Positions 24,847-32,155 of a stretch of DNA of 35,508 nt are shown in pieces. Within the stretch, counting starts at the first letter, position 1, and each line of letters opens with the position of its first letter. A model generated the notes under the pieces. That model searched no databases. It was not told the DNA's origin and saw only the letters and a list, made by a program, of their open reading frames with translations. Position numbers and translations under genes: made by a program. Origin of the DNA: Spirochaetota bacterium (GTDB lineage Bacteria > Spirochaetota > Spirochaetia > Treponematales > Treponemataceae); NCBI GenBank assembly GCA_029571425.1, contig JAKPSR010000423.1, positions 1-35,508 on the forward strand, read 5' to 3'.

Positions 24847-25550
24847 CCGGGCACCCCCGCGGGGACAAGCACGGAACGCAGAAAGCGCAGGGGCTCAGGG
24901 ACCGACGGGCCTTCGTCGCCGACGCAGGAGGTCGGGGCAAGGGCCCACGGATCGGCCGGGTTCAGGCATATGGCGCCGGGAACAGAAACGGAGGAAAGGA
25001 CAAGGGCGAGCGCGAAAGGAATATTAGGTCCAACCTGAAGGGATACATAGTCCGCCGGAAGCAGTTCGTCGGCCACGATGAGAAGTCGCTCGCGTTCGGC
25101 GCCCGAGGCGACCGCGGCGGAAGCCTCGACGATGGCGGGCACAAGACAATCAGGTCCCGGATAGCACGCTGTATAGCCTTCTACGATTCCCTCGGCGATG
25201 GAAAGGGCCGCAACGGGGGTATTAAAGACCGAAAGACTGAAGTTCGCGGGGGAGACCTCCCCCTCCGCGATAAGCCGATTCGATATTTTGTATTGTTGCC
25301 CAACCTCACCGTACACCGAGGCGAAACTAATGCCCATCTTCCCGCGCCCGGCGAGAGCCCGATGCCCCACCTCGATCGTCATCCGGGTAAGCTGGCTCAA
25401 TCTCCGCTTAAAGAGCGGATCGACGTACGCCAGGGCCGGGGCGTCGGCCGATTGGGACAGCGCCCCCCCGCCGCGGCACCAGTCGGCCCACGCCGCGGGG
25501 GTATCAAGGCCCGGCGCCCAGGCGCTCCAGCCGACGACGAATACGTCCAT
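24840..25550 (-). CDS. apeC: Ketosynthase-like chain-length factor without active-site Cys (ApeC type)
   Basis: A 236-residue truncated condensing-enzyme fold (full KS proteins are about 400 residues). The region where a KS has its nucleophilic cysteine reads NFSLSVFNTPVAALSIAEG (S107-V108-F109-N110), so the cysteine is absent, and the C-terminal histidine motifs are missing. This is the pattern of the APE 'chain length factor' proteins, whose equivalent position is usually His-Asn as I recall, against Phe-Asn here. In the characterised system ApeC forms a heterodimer with ApeO. It lies three bases after the methyltransferase stop and overlaps apeD by seven bases. Confidence 0.87.
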   Translation of the reverse strand: MDVFVVGWSAWAPGLDTPAAWADWCRGGGALSQSADAPALAYVDPLFKRRLSQLTRMTIEVGHRALAGRGKMGISFASVYGEVGQQYKISNRLIAEGEVSPANFSLSVFNTPVAALSIAEGIVEGYTACYPGPDCLVPAIVEASAAVASGAERERLLIVADELLPADYVSLQVGPNIPFALALVLSSVSVPGAICLNPADPWALAPTSCVGDEGPSVPEPLRFLRSVLVPAGVPGC

Positions 25551-25553
25551 AGC

Positions 25554-26639
25554 CTAACGCTTTTTCTGGAAGCGAAGCAGTGAGTACGCGTTGGCGCCCA
25601 GGTTGTGATGCGCCTCGCGCAGCTCGAGTCCCCCGAGCGAGACCGCTTCCACGAGTTCCTGGCAGCGGTACATCTTGCTGTTCCCGTTTGCCATGCAGGT
25701 AAAATACAGGGAAGTCGCCTGCAAGGAGTAGGACGCCGCCTCGAACCGCTGCTTATCCCAAAACGGCTCAAGGACGTAGACGTCGCAGTCGGCATCGACG
25801 GCGTCGGCTACCTTCCGCGAGATCGCGGTTACCTCCCCAAGGGAGAAGCAGTCGAGGAACTGACTCATCCAGACGGCGTTAGCTCCCTTCGGAAACGCGT
25901 CGGTCGAGAGGACGTTGCACGGTCGCGCGTCGACGCGACCGGAAAGGCCTTCCCGCGCGACGTTTTTCAGGGCCATCTCGACCTGCCCGGGCAAGTCGAT
26001 GATCGTCACATTAACGTCGGGATCGTGTCGGCACGCCGAGATCGCCCATTTTGCCGTGTTGCCGCCTATGTCGAAAAGACGAGCGGGTTTCCGGGAAAAA
26101 ACGATGGGCAGGGCTTCGGGAAAGGCGACGTCTGAATAGAAGTGGTCGAATCGAAACCAACTTTCCTGAACCTTTGGGGAAAGCTTGGAAAGGCCCTCGT
26201 AGATCGTGGGCCAAGACCCAAGAACCTTAAGCCCTTCCGGCTTTCCCTTCCGGATGGAGTCCTCCAAAAAGAAGGCCCCGTTATAGCAAACGTCGTTGGT
26301 GAAATCCATGTTCGCGCGGGTCATATCGTCCTCAAGGACGAAGAAACCGACCTTACCCAACACGAACCGGGGCTCTCCCTCGAGCGAGACGAGCTTCACG
26401 AGCTCCATGCCAAGCCCCATCTCGAGCAAAACGCCCGCGCCGTACTCGGAGACCCCGCACGAGCGGGCGACCTCCGAGACGACGAGACCCGACTCACCGG
26501 ACTTTGACACGCAGTCCAGGATGCCCAAGTCCCGAAGGGCGCGGGCTGCCTGAAAGGCGATAGGCGCAAACGCTATTTTTTGCGCCTCGAATTTCGCGTC
26601 TACCGCACGGCGCGAGTCGGAAATGTAATACTGATGCAT
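25554..26639 (-). CDS. apeB: SAM-dependent methyltransferase (ApeB-like)
   Basis: A 361-residue protein in two parts. Residues about 1-110 form a helical dimerisation and winged-helix-like region (VSEVARSCGVSEYGAGVLLEMGLG) like that of plant-type and polyketide O-methyltransferases. Residues about 170-330 form a Rossmann SAM-binding domain with motif I LFDIGGNTAKWA and VTIIDLPGQ. APE head groups are often methylated, and a methyltransferase of this kind begins the known clusters, so it probably methylates the aryl ring or its hydroxyl. AAGGG lies six bases before the ATG. It follows a small secreted protein gene by 18 bases. A partner ApeA is not seen. Confidence 0.82.
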   Translation of the reverse strand: MHQYYISDSRRAVDAKFEAQKIAFAPIAFQAARALRDLGILDCVSKSGESGLVVSEVARSCGVSEYGAGVLLEMGLGMELVKLVSLEGEPRFVLGKVGFFVLEDDMTRANMDFTNDVCYNGAFFLEDSIRKGKPEGLKVLGSWPTIYEGLSKLSPKVQESWFRFDHFYSDVAFPEALPIVFSRKPARLFDIGGNTAKWAISACRHDPDVNVTIIDLPGQVEMALKNVAREGLSGRVDARPCNVLSTDAFPKGANAVWMSQFLDCFSLGEVTAISRKVADAVDADCDVYVLEPFWDKQRFEAASYSLQATSLYFTCMANGNSKMYRCQELVEAVSLGGLELREAHHNLGANAYSLLRFQKKR

Positions 26640-26657
26640 GCGATCCCTTTTCTTGCG

Positions 26658-27056
26658 TTACCGAAGATAGTTTGTGTAGATGTATTTATCGAGATTCGCG
26701 ATCCAACGGGGATAATTCCGATGGATTATTTTCTTGTCAAGGTTGGCGTCAAGGCCTACGCTGTCGACGTACTCGATATAATATCCCTTACTATTATAGA
26801 CGATGCGAATGTCGCAGGTAATGTTCGACTTTTGGAAGCGAGCGCGCAGCTCCCCTGCCTCGTCGGACATTAGGCGCCAGTGATATCGGGCTAACCCCAT
26901 TCGCGCGACCTTTATGAATTTATCCTGGTCGATCGGCGTGGGCAGGTTCTGACCAATGTACTTTGGCTCAAAGTGAGTCGTCTGGGCGTAGAGGGCCGCA
27001 GAACCCGCCACGAAACCAAGACACAGGACAATTAGGACGAGAATCGCTCTTTTCAT
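26658..27056 (-). CDS. Small secreted protein of unknown function, first gene of the APE operon
   Basis: The ATG at 27056 has CGGAGG just upstream and gives 132 residues. A signal peptide ends LYA-QT near residue 24; there is no lipobox cysteine. The mature part (about 108 residues) is rich in Tyr, Arg, Lys and Asn, with segments such as ARYHWRLMSDEAGEL, ITCDIRIVYNSKGYYIEYVDS and IHRNYPRWIANLDKYIY; a single cysteine remains. I do not recognise the family. It lies 18 bases upstream of the methyltransferase gene and a promoter-like sequence lies just before it, so it appears to be the first gene of the operon. A periplasmic role in the pigment pathway is possible but unproven. Confidence 0.78.
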   Translation of the reverse strand: MKRAILVLIVLCLGFVAGSAALYAQTTHFEPKYIGQNLPTPIDQDKFIKVARMGLARYHWRLMSDEAGELRARFQKSNITCDIRIVYNSKGYYIEYVDSVGLDANLDKKIIHRNYPRWIANLDKYIYTNYLR

Positions 27057-27070
27057 TTTTTCCTCCGGTA

Positions 27071-27083
27071 GAGTACTGTACTC
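27071..27083. promoter_or_regulatory. Palindrome GAGTAC-T-GTACTC overlapping the operon -10
   Basis: A perfect inverted repeat with six-base arms and a one-base centre. It covers the proposed -10 of the promoter facing the APE operon (27075-27080), the position expected for a repressor operator. No regulator gene is adjacent that can be tied to it. Confidence 0.4.
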
Positions 27084-27104
27084 ATGGCATGCTTTTTCTG
27101 TCAA
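27075..27104 (-). promoter_or_regulatory. Candidate main promoter of the APE operon
   Basis: On the minus strand a perfect TTGACA (27104-27099) is followed after 18 bases by TACAGT (27080-27075). The start site would lie near 27068, just before the GGAGG of the first gene, so the leader would be very short (about 12 bases). Upstream lies an inverted repeat at 27121-27138. Confidence 0.5.
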
Positions 27105-27120
27105 GGAATGCGTTTGCTCC

Positions 27121-27138
27121 TTGAGAAAAATATCTCAA
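27121..27138. promoter_or_regulatory. Inverted repeat TTGAGA-N6-TCTCAA between divergent promoters
   Basis: Perfect six-base arms with a six-base AT spacer (AAAATA). It lies about 17 bases upstream of the APE operon -35 and about 24 bases upstream of the extended -10 that faces the FecR-protein gene. This is a natural place for a regulator controlling both directions. Confidence 0.45.
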
Positions 27139-27161
27139 AAAAGACGAATATTGGGTTTTTG

Positions 27162-27170
27162 TGCTATACT
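27162..27170 (+). promoter_or_regulatory. Extended -10 promoter for the FecR-protein/cyclase operon
   Basis: TGCTATACT (27162-27170) is an extended -10 element; no good -35 is seen, as is common for this class. The start near 27177 gives a leader of about 60 AT-rich bases that ends with TTGGAG six bases before the ATG at 27237. Confidence 0.5.
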
Positions 27171-27236
27171 TCCTTTTAGTTAATGACACAAAAACCTGAT
27201 CAGCAATGTAGCTTTTGATAAAATATTGGAGACTAT

Positions 27237-29348
27237 ATGCGCCGTTTGACCTCCCCAATCCGCCATGTCTATCGGATCGCCGTTTTGTCGGGCATAGCCC
27301 TTCTGTTCCTATCCTGCTCCCCCCGGAAAGAGGCCGAAAAAGCCTCCCTTTCCCCCGACGCCCAATCGCCGGCGACAGCAGAATCCCAACCCACCACGTC
27401 GACTCGCGTAGCCCGCGGCCCGGAAACCGGAACAAAGGCTCGCGTCGTCTTTATTGATGGAACACTTACCATCACGCGAAACAACACCCCTATAGCGGCC
27501 GAAATCGGCACCGAGCTTCTGGATGGCGACCAGATCGCGACCGGCGATGACGGACAGGCCGAAATCGAAATCATTGGGATCGCGACCTTGAAACTCGAGT
27601 ATCGGACAACCCTTGTGCTTGACGGCACTGTCCTTGCCCAACGGCGCGGCGCCGTGTCCCTCGCCACCGGATCGGTGCTCGCCAAAGTCAAAAAACTCGC
27701 GAACGCGGACGATTTCGTCATCCGCAGCGGCGCGATCGTCTGCGGCGTACGGGGAACGGTTTTTCGGGTAACACGTGCTACATCGGGCAACACGAACCTT
27801 GAGGTGCTTGAGGGGACTGTTTCTCTCTTCCCGGACGGCCTCATCACGAGCGGGTTGCACCCGGCCGCCGAGTTAGTCGGTCTTCCGTTGGCAAGCGAAA
27901 AGCCTCAAACGACGGACGGGGGGGACGCGCCCGCCGCGTCCACGCCGATCATTACCGAGGCCCCGATCGAGCTTGCGGCGCTTCCGTCGTTCTCCGCAGG
28001 CCAGTCGGTCGAGGTTCCCGCGAACGCCTTCGACGGAACCGCATCGTCAATAAAAAAATCCGCCGCGGCCGTCCGCGACGCCTCGGGGGCGGGCAAAGAT
28101 ATACCCGATACCTCCCGGTTGATGAAGCAAATCCGCGCGGCGGTCCCGGCGGAAAAACCACTTTCAAAGGCTACGGAACGGGCGCTTGAGACTAGTTCCG
28201 TGAGCCCTGCGCCGACGGAAAAGACCCCCGACGGAAGCGCGCCGAACGTCGCGACGCCCGACGGGGTGCGTGCCGCGCCAAAAACGGAACGACAGGCCTC
28301 CAGCGAGTATGTCGTGAACCGCGTGCAGACGGTGCGCCCCGCGCGCACGGCCGCCGTGGGCACGTATTGGCCCCGCCCCGAACCCTACAGCCGCCAGCAT
28401 ACAACTAAAGAAGTCGCTAAAGCGATGAGCGACGAAAACACTATCGTCTTCCTCAACGAAAAAGACGCCAACAAGCCTTCATGGTCGTTCAAAGAGGGTC
28501 GCGTCGTCGTCTCCGTGCAAGAGCGGGCAAAGAAGGATTGGTCCCTCGTCGTCGAGCGACGCGAGCGCGTCAAGCTCGAGGAAGGAGGCCTCTACGCCAT
28601 CGAGTTCACCGCGTGGGCGGAGGAAGCAGGCTTCGGCCTCAACGTATCGATCAACGAAGGGGGTACGGACCGCGATAAGGATGGCGATACCCATACCGTG
28701 TTCAACACGTATCAACTCATCAAGTTGCTTACCGAGCCGCATCGCTTCCGCGTCCTATACCACCATTCGCGGCCCGATACGACAAACGCAGCGTTGAACG
28801 CTTCCTTCGGTATTACGAAAGGAAAGGCGACGATACAAGACCTGACGATCACGAAACTACAGGAAACGCTCCCCACCGAACAGGTATCTTACCGCAAACA
28901 ACTGCCGAACGGGGACTTCTCGTATGGGTTCCTGTATTGGTCAGTGTTGGCCGAGCCCCCGAACGACCCTTGGGCCGTCTCGGCGCTTAACGGAGCGGCG
29001 TTCTATAAAGCCACGCGGACGCTTAAGGAACCCTGGCACCTACAGCTCGGAAACTACGTTAGTCTCGAGCGAGGAAAGCGCTACGTCCTATCGTTCGACG
29101 CCCAGCTCGTCGGCGACGGTATCCTCGGGGTCGACTTCGTCGAGGACAACAGGGACGTCGACGGCGACGGGAATTTCTATAGTATCGTCGCGCCAAACAT
29201 GAAAATAAAGCTAGAGCCCGGCGATTGGCAGAGATACACCGTCGAATTCGAGGCAGCGGCGACTGACCCCCGTGCGCGCATCAACATCAACCTTGGTGGC
29301 TTGCGCGGATCGTTTACCATCGACAACGTCTCTCTCTCGCCCCTTTAA
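27237..29348 (+). CDS. FecR-domain lipoprotein with two C-terminal jelly-roll-like domains
   Basis: A 703-residue surface or periplasmic lipoprotein. The signal peptide ends LLFLSC (lipidated C27), a spirochaete-style lipobox. A FecR domain (about 65-170) contains GDQIATGDDGQAEI, LATGSVLAKV, IRSGAIVCGVRGTVFRV and LEVLEGTVSLF. A Pro/Ala/Thr/Glu-rich linker spans about 190-390. Two similar C-terminal domains follow (about 395-540 and 545-703), each opening with a beta-rich segment and carrying an Asp-rich loop, DRDKDGD near 477 and DVDGDG near 638, that could bind calcium. Both have the look of carbohydrate-binding jelly rolls. It precedes a membrane diguanylate cyclase gene by 12 bases. Ligand unknown. 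Confidence 0.82.
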   Translation: MRRLTSPIRHVYRIAVLSGIALLFLSCSPRKEAEKASLSPDAQSPATAESQPTTSTRVARGPETGTKARVVFIDGTLTITRNNTPIAAEIGTELLDGDQIATGDDGQAEIEIIGIATLKLEYRTTLVLDGTVLAQRRGAVSLATGSVLAKVKKLANADDFVIRSGAIVCGVRGTVFRVTRATSGNTNLEVLEGTVSLFPDGLITSGLHPAAELVGLPLASEKPQTTDGGDAPAASTPIITEAPIELAALPSFSAGQSVEVPANAFDGTASSIKKSAAAVRDASGAGKDIPDTSRLMKQIRAAVPAEKPLSKATERALETSSVSPAPTEKTPDGSAPNVATPDGVRAAPKTERQASSEYVVNRVQTVRPARTAAVGTYWPRPEPYSRQHTTKEVAKAMSDENTIVFLNEKDANKPSWSFKEGRVVVSVQERAKKDWSLVVERRERVKLEEGGLYAIEFTAWAEEAGFGLNVSINEGGTDRDKDGDTHTVFNTYQLIKLLTEPHRFRVLYHHSRPDTTNAALNASFGITKGKATIQDLTITKLQETLPTEQVSYRKQLPNGDFSYGFLYWSVLAEPPNDPWAVSALNGAAFYKATRTLKEPWHLQLGNYVSLERGKRYVLSFDAQLVGDGILGVDFVEDNRDVDGDGNFYSIVAPNMKIKLEPGDWQRYTVEFEAAATDPRARININLGGLRGSFTIDNVSLSPL

Positions 29349-29360
29349 AAGCCTGCGTCG

Positions 29361-30515
29361 ATGGAAACTCTCGTCAAGCTCGACCTAAACATTTTCTGCG
29401 CCGTTACCCTCGCCGTGCTTGGCGTTAATTACGCGACGAGGGAAGAGCGGCGATTCACGATCGTGCGCCTTTTCCTCGTGATGGTATGGACGAATCTCGC
29501 CTTATTGACGCTGGATAGCGCGTGCTGGGCGCTCGAGGGCAGGGGTGGCCACGCGGCGCGAGCGGCGAATTACTGGTTTAACCTCGCCTACTTCCTGATT
29601 CACCCGATTCCGCCGCTCGTGTATATACTTTATGGGGATTATCGAGCTCGCGGCGACTACCTCAGGCTCAGGACGATGATTCGCCGCCTTTGCGCGCTCT
29701 ACGCGACGTTCGTCGCCCTAATCCTATACAACCTCAAGACGGGCTGGCTTTACTCGGTGGATTCGGCGAATCACTACTTCCGCGGGCCGTTTTATCCCAT
29801 CTACATCGCGATCGCGTATTCCCTTATCGCGTATCTTTTCTTCTTCATTATGGTTAATCGCCACAAGATCGATCGCCGGGAATTCCTTCCCCTAATTCTC
29901 TTTCCCATCCCCCCGATGATCGGCGGTCTTTTGCAGCTCGTGTTTTTCGGCACCACGTTTCTGTGGCCAGGCATGACCCTCTCGCTCCTCGTGGTCTACC
30001 TGCACGTGCAAAACCTGCACCTAAACAAGGACGCGCTTACCGGCGTCTATACCCGCCGGTTTCTCGACGACTATCTTGAGGAACGGCTACGCAACCAATC
30101 CCCCGATGAGCGCTTCTCGGGAATCTTGGTCGACATCGACGATTTTCATCAGCTTAACCGCACCTTTGGGCACGTCGAGGGGGATCGCGCCCTTCAGGCG
30201 CTGACCGCATCGCTCCGCCAATCGATTCGCGGCGGGGATTTCCTTGCGCGTTTCGAGGGGGATGAATTCGCGATCATCGTGGGCACCGACGACCAAACGG
30301 TCATAGGCGCGGTGGAAGCGCGGATCATCGAGGGCGTGGAAAGATTAAACGCGTCGGGGAAGCTGCGAGGGAAACTTACCGTTTCGCTCGGCTCGACCGT
30401 CTTCGCCCCGGGGCACGACGGGGCGATCGACCAGTTCATCAAGAGCCTTGCGGAAGCCCTGTATTCGGCGAAGCTGAAAAAAAGGCGATCGCGAATACAG
30501 ACGCCTGCGGATTAG
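29361..30515 (+). CDS. Membrane diguanylate cyclase (EGDEF variant)
   Basis: A 384-residue protein. The N-terminal half (to about residue 210) holds around seven hydrophobic helices, as in 7TM-type sensor modules. The C-terminal half is a GGDEF domain beginning LTGVYTRRFLDDYL, with VDIDDFHQLNRTFGHVEGDRAL. The active-site signature reads E299-G300-D301-E302-F303, so the first glycine is Glu; this variant may alter activity but keeps the metal-binding acidic residues. An inhibitory I-site R290-x-x-D293 stands exactly five residues upstream. The gene follows the FecR-domain lipoprotein by 12 bases, suggesting that the two form an envelope-to-c-di-GMP signalling pair. It overlaps the converging Crp/Fnr gene by four bases. 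Confidence 0.88.
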   Translation: METLVKLDLNIFCAVTLAVLGVNYATREERRFTIVRLFLVMVWTNLALLTLDSACWALEGRGGHAARAANYWFNLAYFLIHPIPPLVYILYGDYRARGDYLRLRTMIRRLCALYATFVALILYNLKTGWLYSVDSANHYFRGPFYPIYIAIAYSLIAYLFFFIMVNRHKIDRREFLPLILFPIPPMIGGLLQLVFFGTTFLWPGMTLSLLVVYLHVQNLHLNKDALTGVYTRRFLDDYLEERLRNQSPDERFSGILVDIDDFHQLNRTFGHVEGDRALQALTASLRQSIRGGDFLARFEGDEFAIIVGTDDQTVIGAVEARIIEGVERLNASGKLRGKLTVSLGSTVFAPGHDGAIDQFIKSLAEALYSAKLKKRRSRIQTPAD

Positions 30516-31168
30516 GCGCGGCCCGCCCGCAGACCTGCCGCGTCGACGACCCTGACCCGGCCTCGCGACAGCGTGACCAAGCCGGCTTTCTCGAAATACT
30601 TCAGCATTCGGCTCACGACCTCGCGCGCGGTGCCCAGCTCCGCGGCGATCTCCTCGTGCGTCGCGTAGACCAACTCGCTTGGCCGGGAAAGAAGATACTC
30701 CGCGAGCCGTCGGTCGATTCCCCGAAAGACGACTTGGTCGACGACCCACATCACGTCAGAGAGGCGCGCGGTCATCGTTGAAAGCATCAGGCGCTGCACC
30801 GCGGCGTTCCTTTCGTGTATCCGGGCGAACGCGTCGTTCGATATGGTAACGACCCTCGTGTCGGTCTCCGCGGAAACGAGGGCCTTGAGCGGCATGGAAC
30901 CAAGGAGGCAGGAGACGGACAGTGGACAGAGATCGCCGTCCCGAAGTCGGTACAAGGTAATCTCGCGTCCCTCGTCCGACACCATATACACCCGCACGAC
31001 GCCGGAAACGATCCACAGAATGCCCTTGCACGACGTCGAATCGAAAAGGATGGTTCCCGCCGTAACGTCGAAGGCCGTAGCGTGACTTGAGACCAAGGAT
31101 CGTTCTTCGTCAGTCAGCAACGAGTCGAGGGGAGGGATCGTGATTGTTTCGTGAGTTTCGCGCTTCAT
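30512..31168 (-). CDS. Crp/Fnr-family transcriptional regulator
   Basis: A 218-residue regulator with the cyclic-nucleotide-binding-type beta-barrel (about 20-125), a dimer helix (about 126-155) and a C-terminal winged helix with THEEIAAELGTAREVVSRML as its helix-turn-helix. The barrel lacks the canonical cAMP-binding pocket sequence and has three cysteines, C47, C81 and C87 (DLCPLSVSCLLG), a pattern seen in uncharacterised regulators of anaerobes. A redox or small-ligand signal is more likely than cAMP. It follows a PspC gene by 24 bases and so is probably co-transcribed with it. Targets are unknown. Confidence 0.88.
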   Translation of the reverse strand: MKRETHETITIPPLDSLLTDEERSLVSSHATAFDVTAGTILFDSTSCKGILWIVSGVVRVYMVSDEGREITLYRLRDGDLCPLSVSCLLGSMPLKALVSAETDTRVVTISNDAFARIHERNAAVQRLMLSTMTARLSDVMWVVDQVVFRGIDRRLAEYLLSRPSELVYATHEEIAAELGTAREVVSRMLKYFEKAGLVTLSRGRVRVVDAAGLRAGRA

Positions 31169-31192
31169 GCGGTTGGCAGCGACGGGATCCTA

Positions 31193-31393
31193 TCAGGGCT
31201 CCGTGATATCGCTTTTATTCGGGAGCACGAAGGCGCAGATCAGGTAGATCAGGATGCCCATTCCATACGCGAGTGAAAACACCGCCCACAGAATGCGCAC
31301 GAGAACGACGTCTACGTTGAAGTATTCCGCGAACCCCCCGCACACGCCAAAAATCTTGCGCCCATCCTCAATCTTGTAGAGTCGCCTGCTCAT
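31193..31393 (-). CDS. PspC-domain small membrane protein
   Basis: The ATG at 31393 has GGAGGG upstream and gives 66 residues, a complete stand-alone PspC domain. The typical RRLYKIEDGRKIFGVCGG entry is followed by AEYFNVDVVLVRILWAVF and one strong transmembrane helix. PspC proteins take part in membrane-stress responses in several phyla. Here it is the first gene of a two-gene unit with the Crp/Fnr regulator, so the regulator may be linked to envelope state. A 19-base palindrome lies immediately upstream. Confidence 0.9.
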   Translation of the reverse strand: MSRRLYKIEDGRKIFGVCGGFAEYFNVDVVLVRILWAVFSLAYGMGILIYLICAFVLPNKSDITEP

Positions 31394-31404
31394 CGCGCCC
31401 TCCT

Positions 31405-31423
31405 TATTATACGTTGTATAATA
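31405..31423. promoter_or_regulatory. 19-bp palindrome upstream of the PspC gene (operator candidate)
   Basis: TATTATAC-GTT-GTATAATA has perfect eight-base arms around a three-base centre and lies 12 bases before the PspC ATG. It contains TATAAT on both strands and GTGACA lies 17 bases upstream of the minus-strand copy, so a bound regulator would block the promoter. The Crp/Fnr protein encoded in the same unit is one candidate, though the half-sites do not look like Fnr sites. Confidence 0.5.
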
Positions 31424-31456
31424 TTGATTGTCACATATTATTGGCACCACGTCAAG

Positions 31457-32149
31457 TCAACGAGGGATAATGGCTAAGCTATATGATCGCCCGTCCGAAT
31501 CGCGCCATCGCCGAGCTATGAATACCCCGCGAAGGGTTCCCTCGTACACGGCCGCGTTGCCTTCCCGGCGGGGTGATAGAACTTCTTCGGCGATCGCGCC
31601 GATCGCGGCTGTATCCGCGTTTTGAAAGGCGTCGGCGGGTACCCCGATTTGGGAAACGGTACCGACGGCCGAGCGAAATCGGGAGCCCTTCGGGGGATCG
31701 TCGACCCAGCGCGGTCGGCCAGAACCGCCCGAAGGCAGGGTCGCCGCGAGGCGGGGCGAGCCGGAAACACGTACCAGGGCTCGCGTCCCGGTCCCGTCCG
31801 ATTCAACACGCAAAACGGTCATCCGATCGAGAAGGGCGATCGCGTTGCCTTGTTCATATGACAACTCGGTCGTTTTTTTCTCATAGGTTTCGCCGGCCAC
31901 GGTCTCAGGCCGTGAGACGTGGCGAACGCGAACACCCTCGCGCATAGCAACTTGGCGGGCGACACGAAGGAGACAATCGGAAAGCTCTTTTTCTGGTGTT
32001 TGCCGCGGCGGAGACTCGGCGTAGTATACGTCGTCGGCGTGGCCTTCGGAAGAAAGGAAAAGGGCGCCCCCCCCGGTGGATTCGCATCCGCCGAGGAGGA
32101 TCGCTATCGCCGATAGGATCAGGAATAACCGTCGCGATCGGCTTTTCAT
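31457..32149 (-). CDS. Lipoprotein of unknown function, related to the upstream LPP20-like gene
   Basis: A 230-residue lipoprotein with signal peptide and lipobox ILLGGC (lipidated C22). The middle contains PRWVDDPPKGSRFRSAVGT, which parallels PAWVNKPPKSPDTFFAIGY in the neighbouring gene, so the two are probably diverged relatives within an LPP20-like group. The C-terminal half has a VYEGTLRGVFIARRW strand region. It begins six bases after the upstream stop and should be translated with it. The role is unknown; it is probably membrane-anchored on the periplasmic side. Confidence 0.78.
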   Translation of the reverse strand: MKSRSRRLFLILSAIAILLGGCESTGGGALFLSSEGHADDVYYAESPPRQTPEKELSDCLLRVARQVAMREGVRVRHVSRPETVAGETYEKKTTELSYEQGNAIALLDRMTVLRVESDGTGTRALVRVSGSPRLAATLPSGGSGRPRWVDDPPKGSRFRSAVGTVSQIGVPADAFQNADTAAIGAIAEEVLSPRREGNAAVYEGTLRGVFIARRWRDSDGRSYSLAIIPR

Positions 32150-32155
32150 GCTCGC

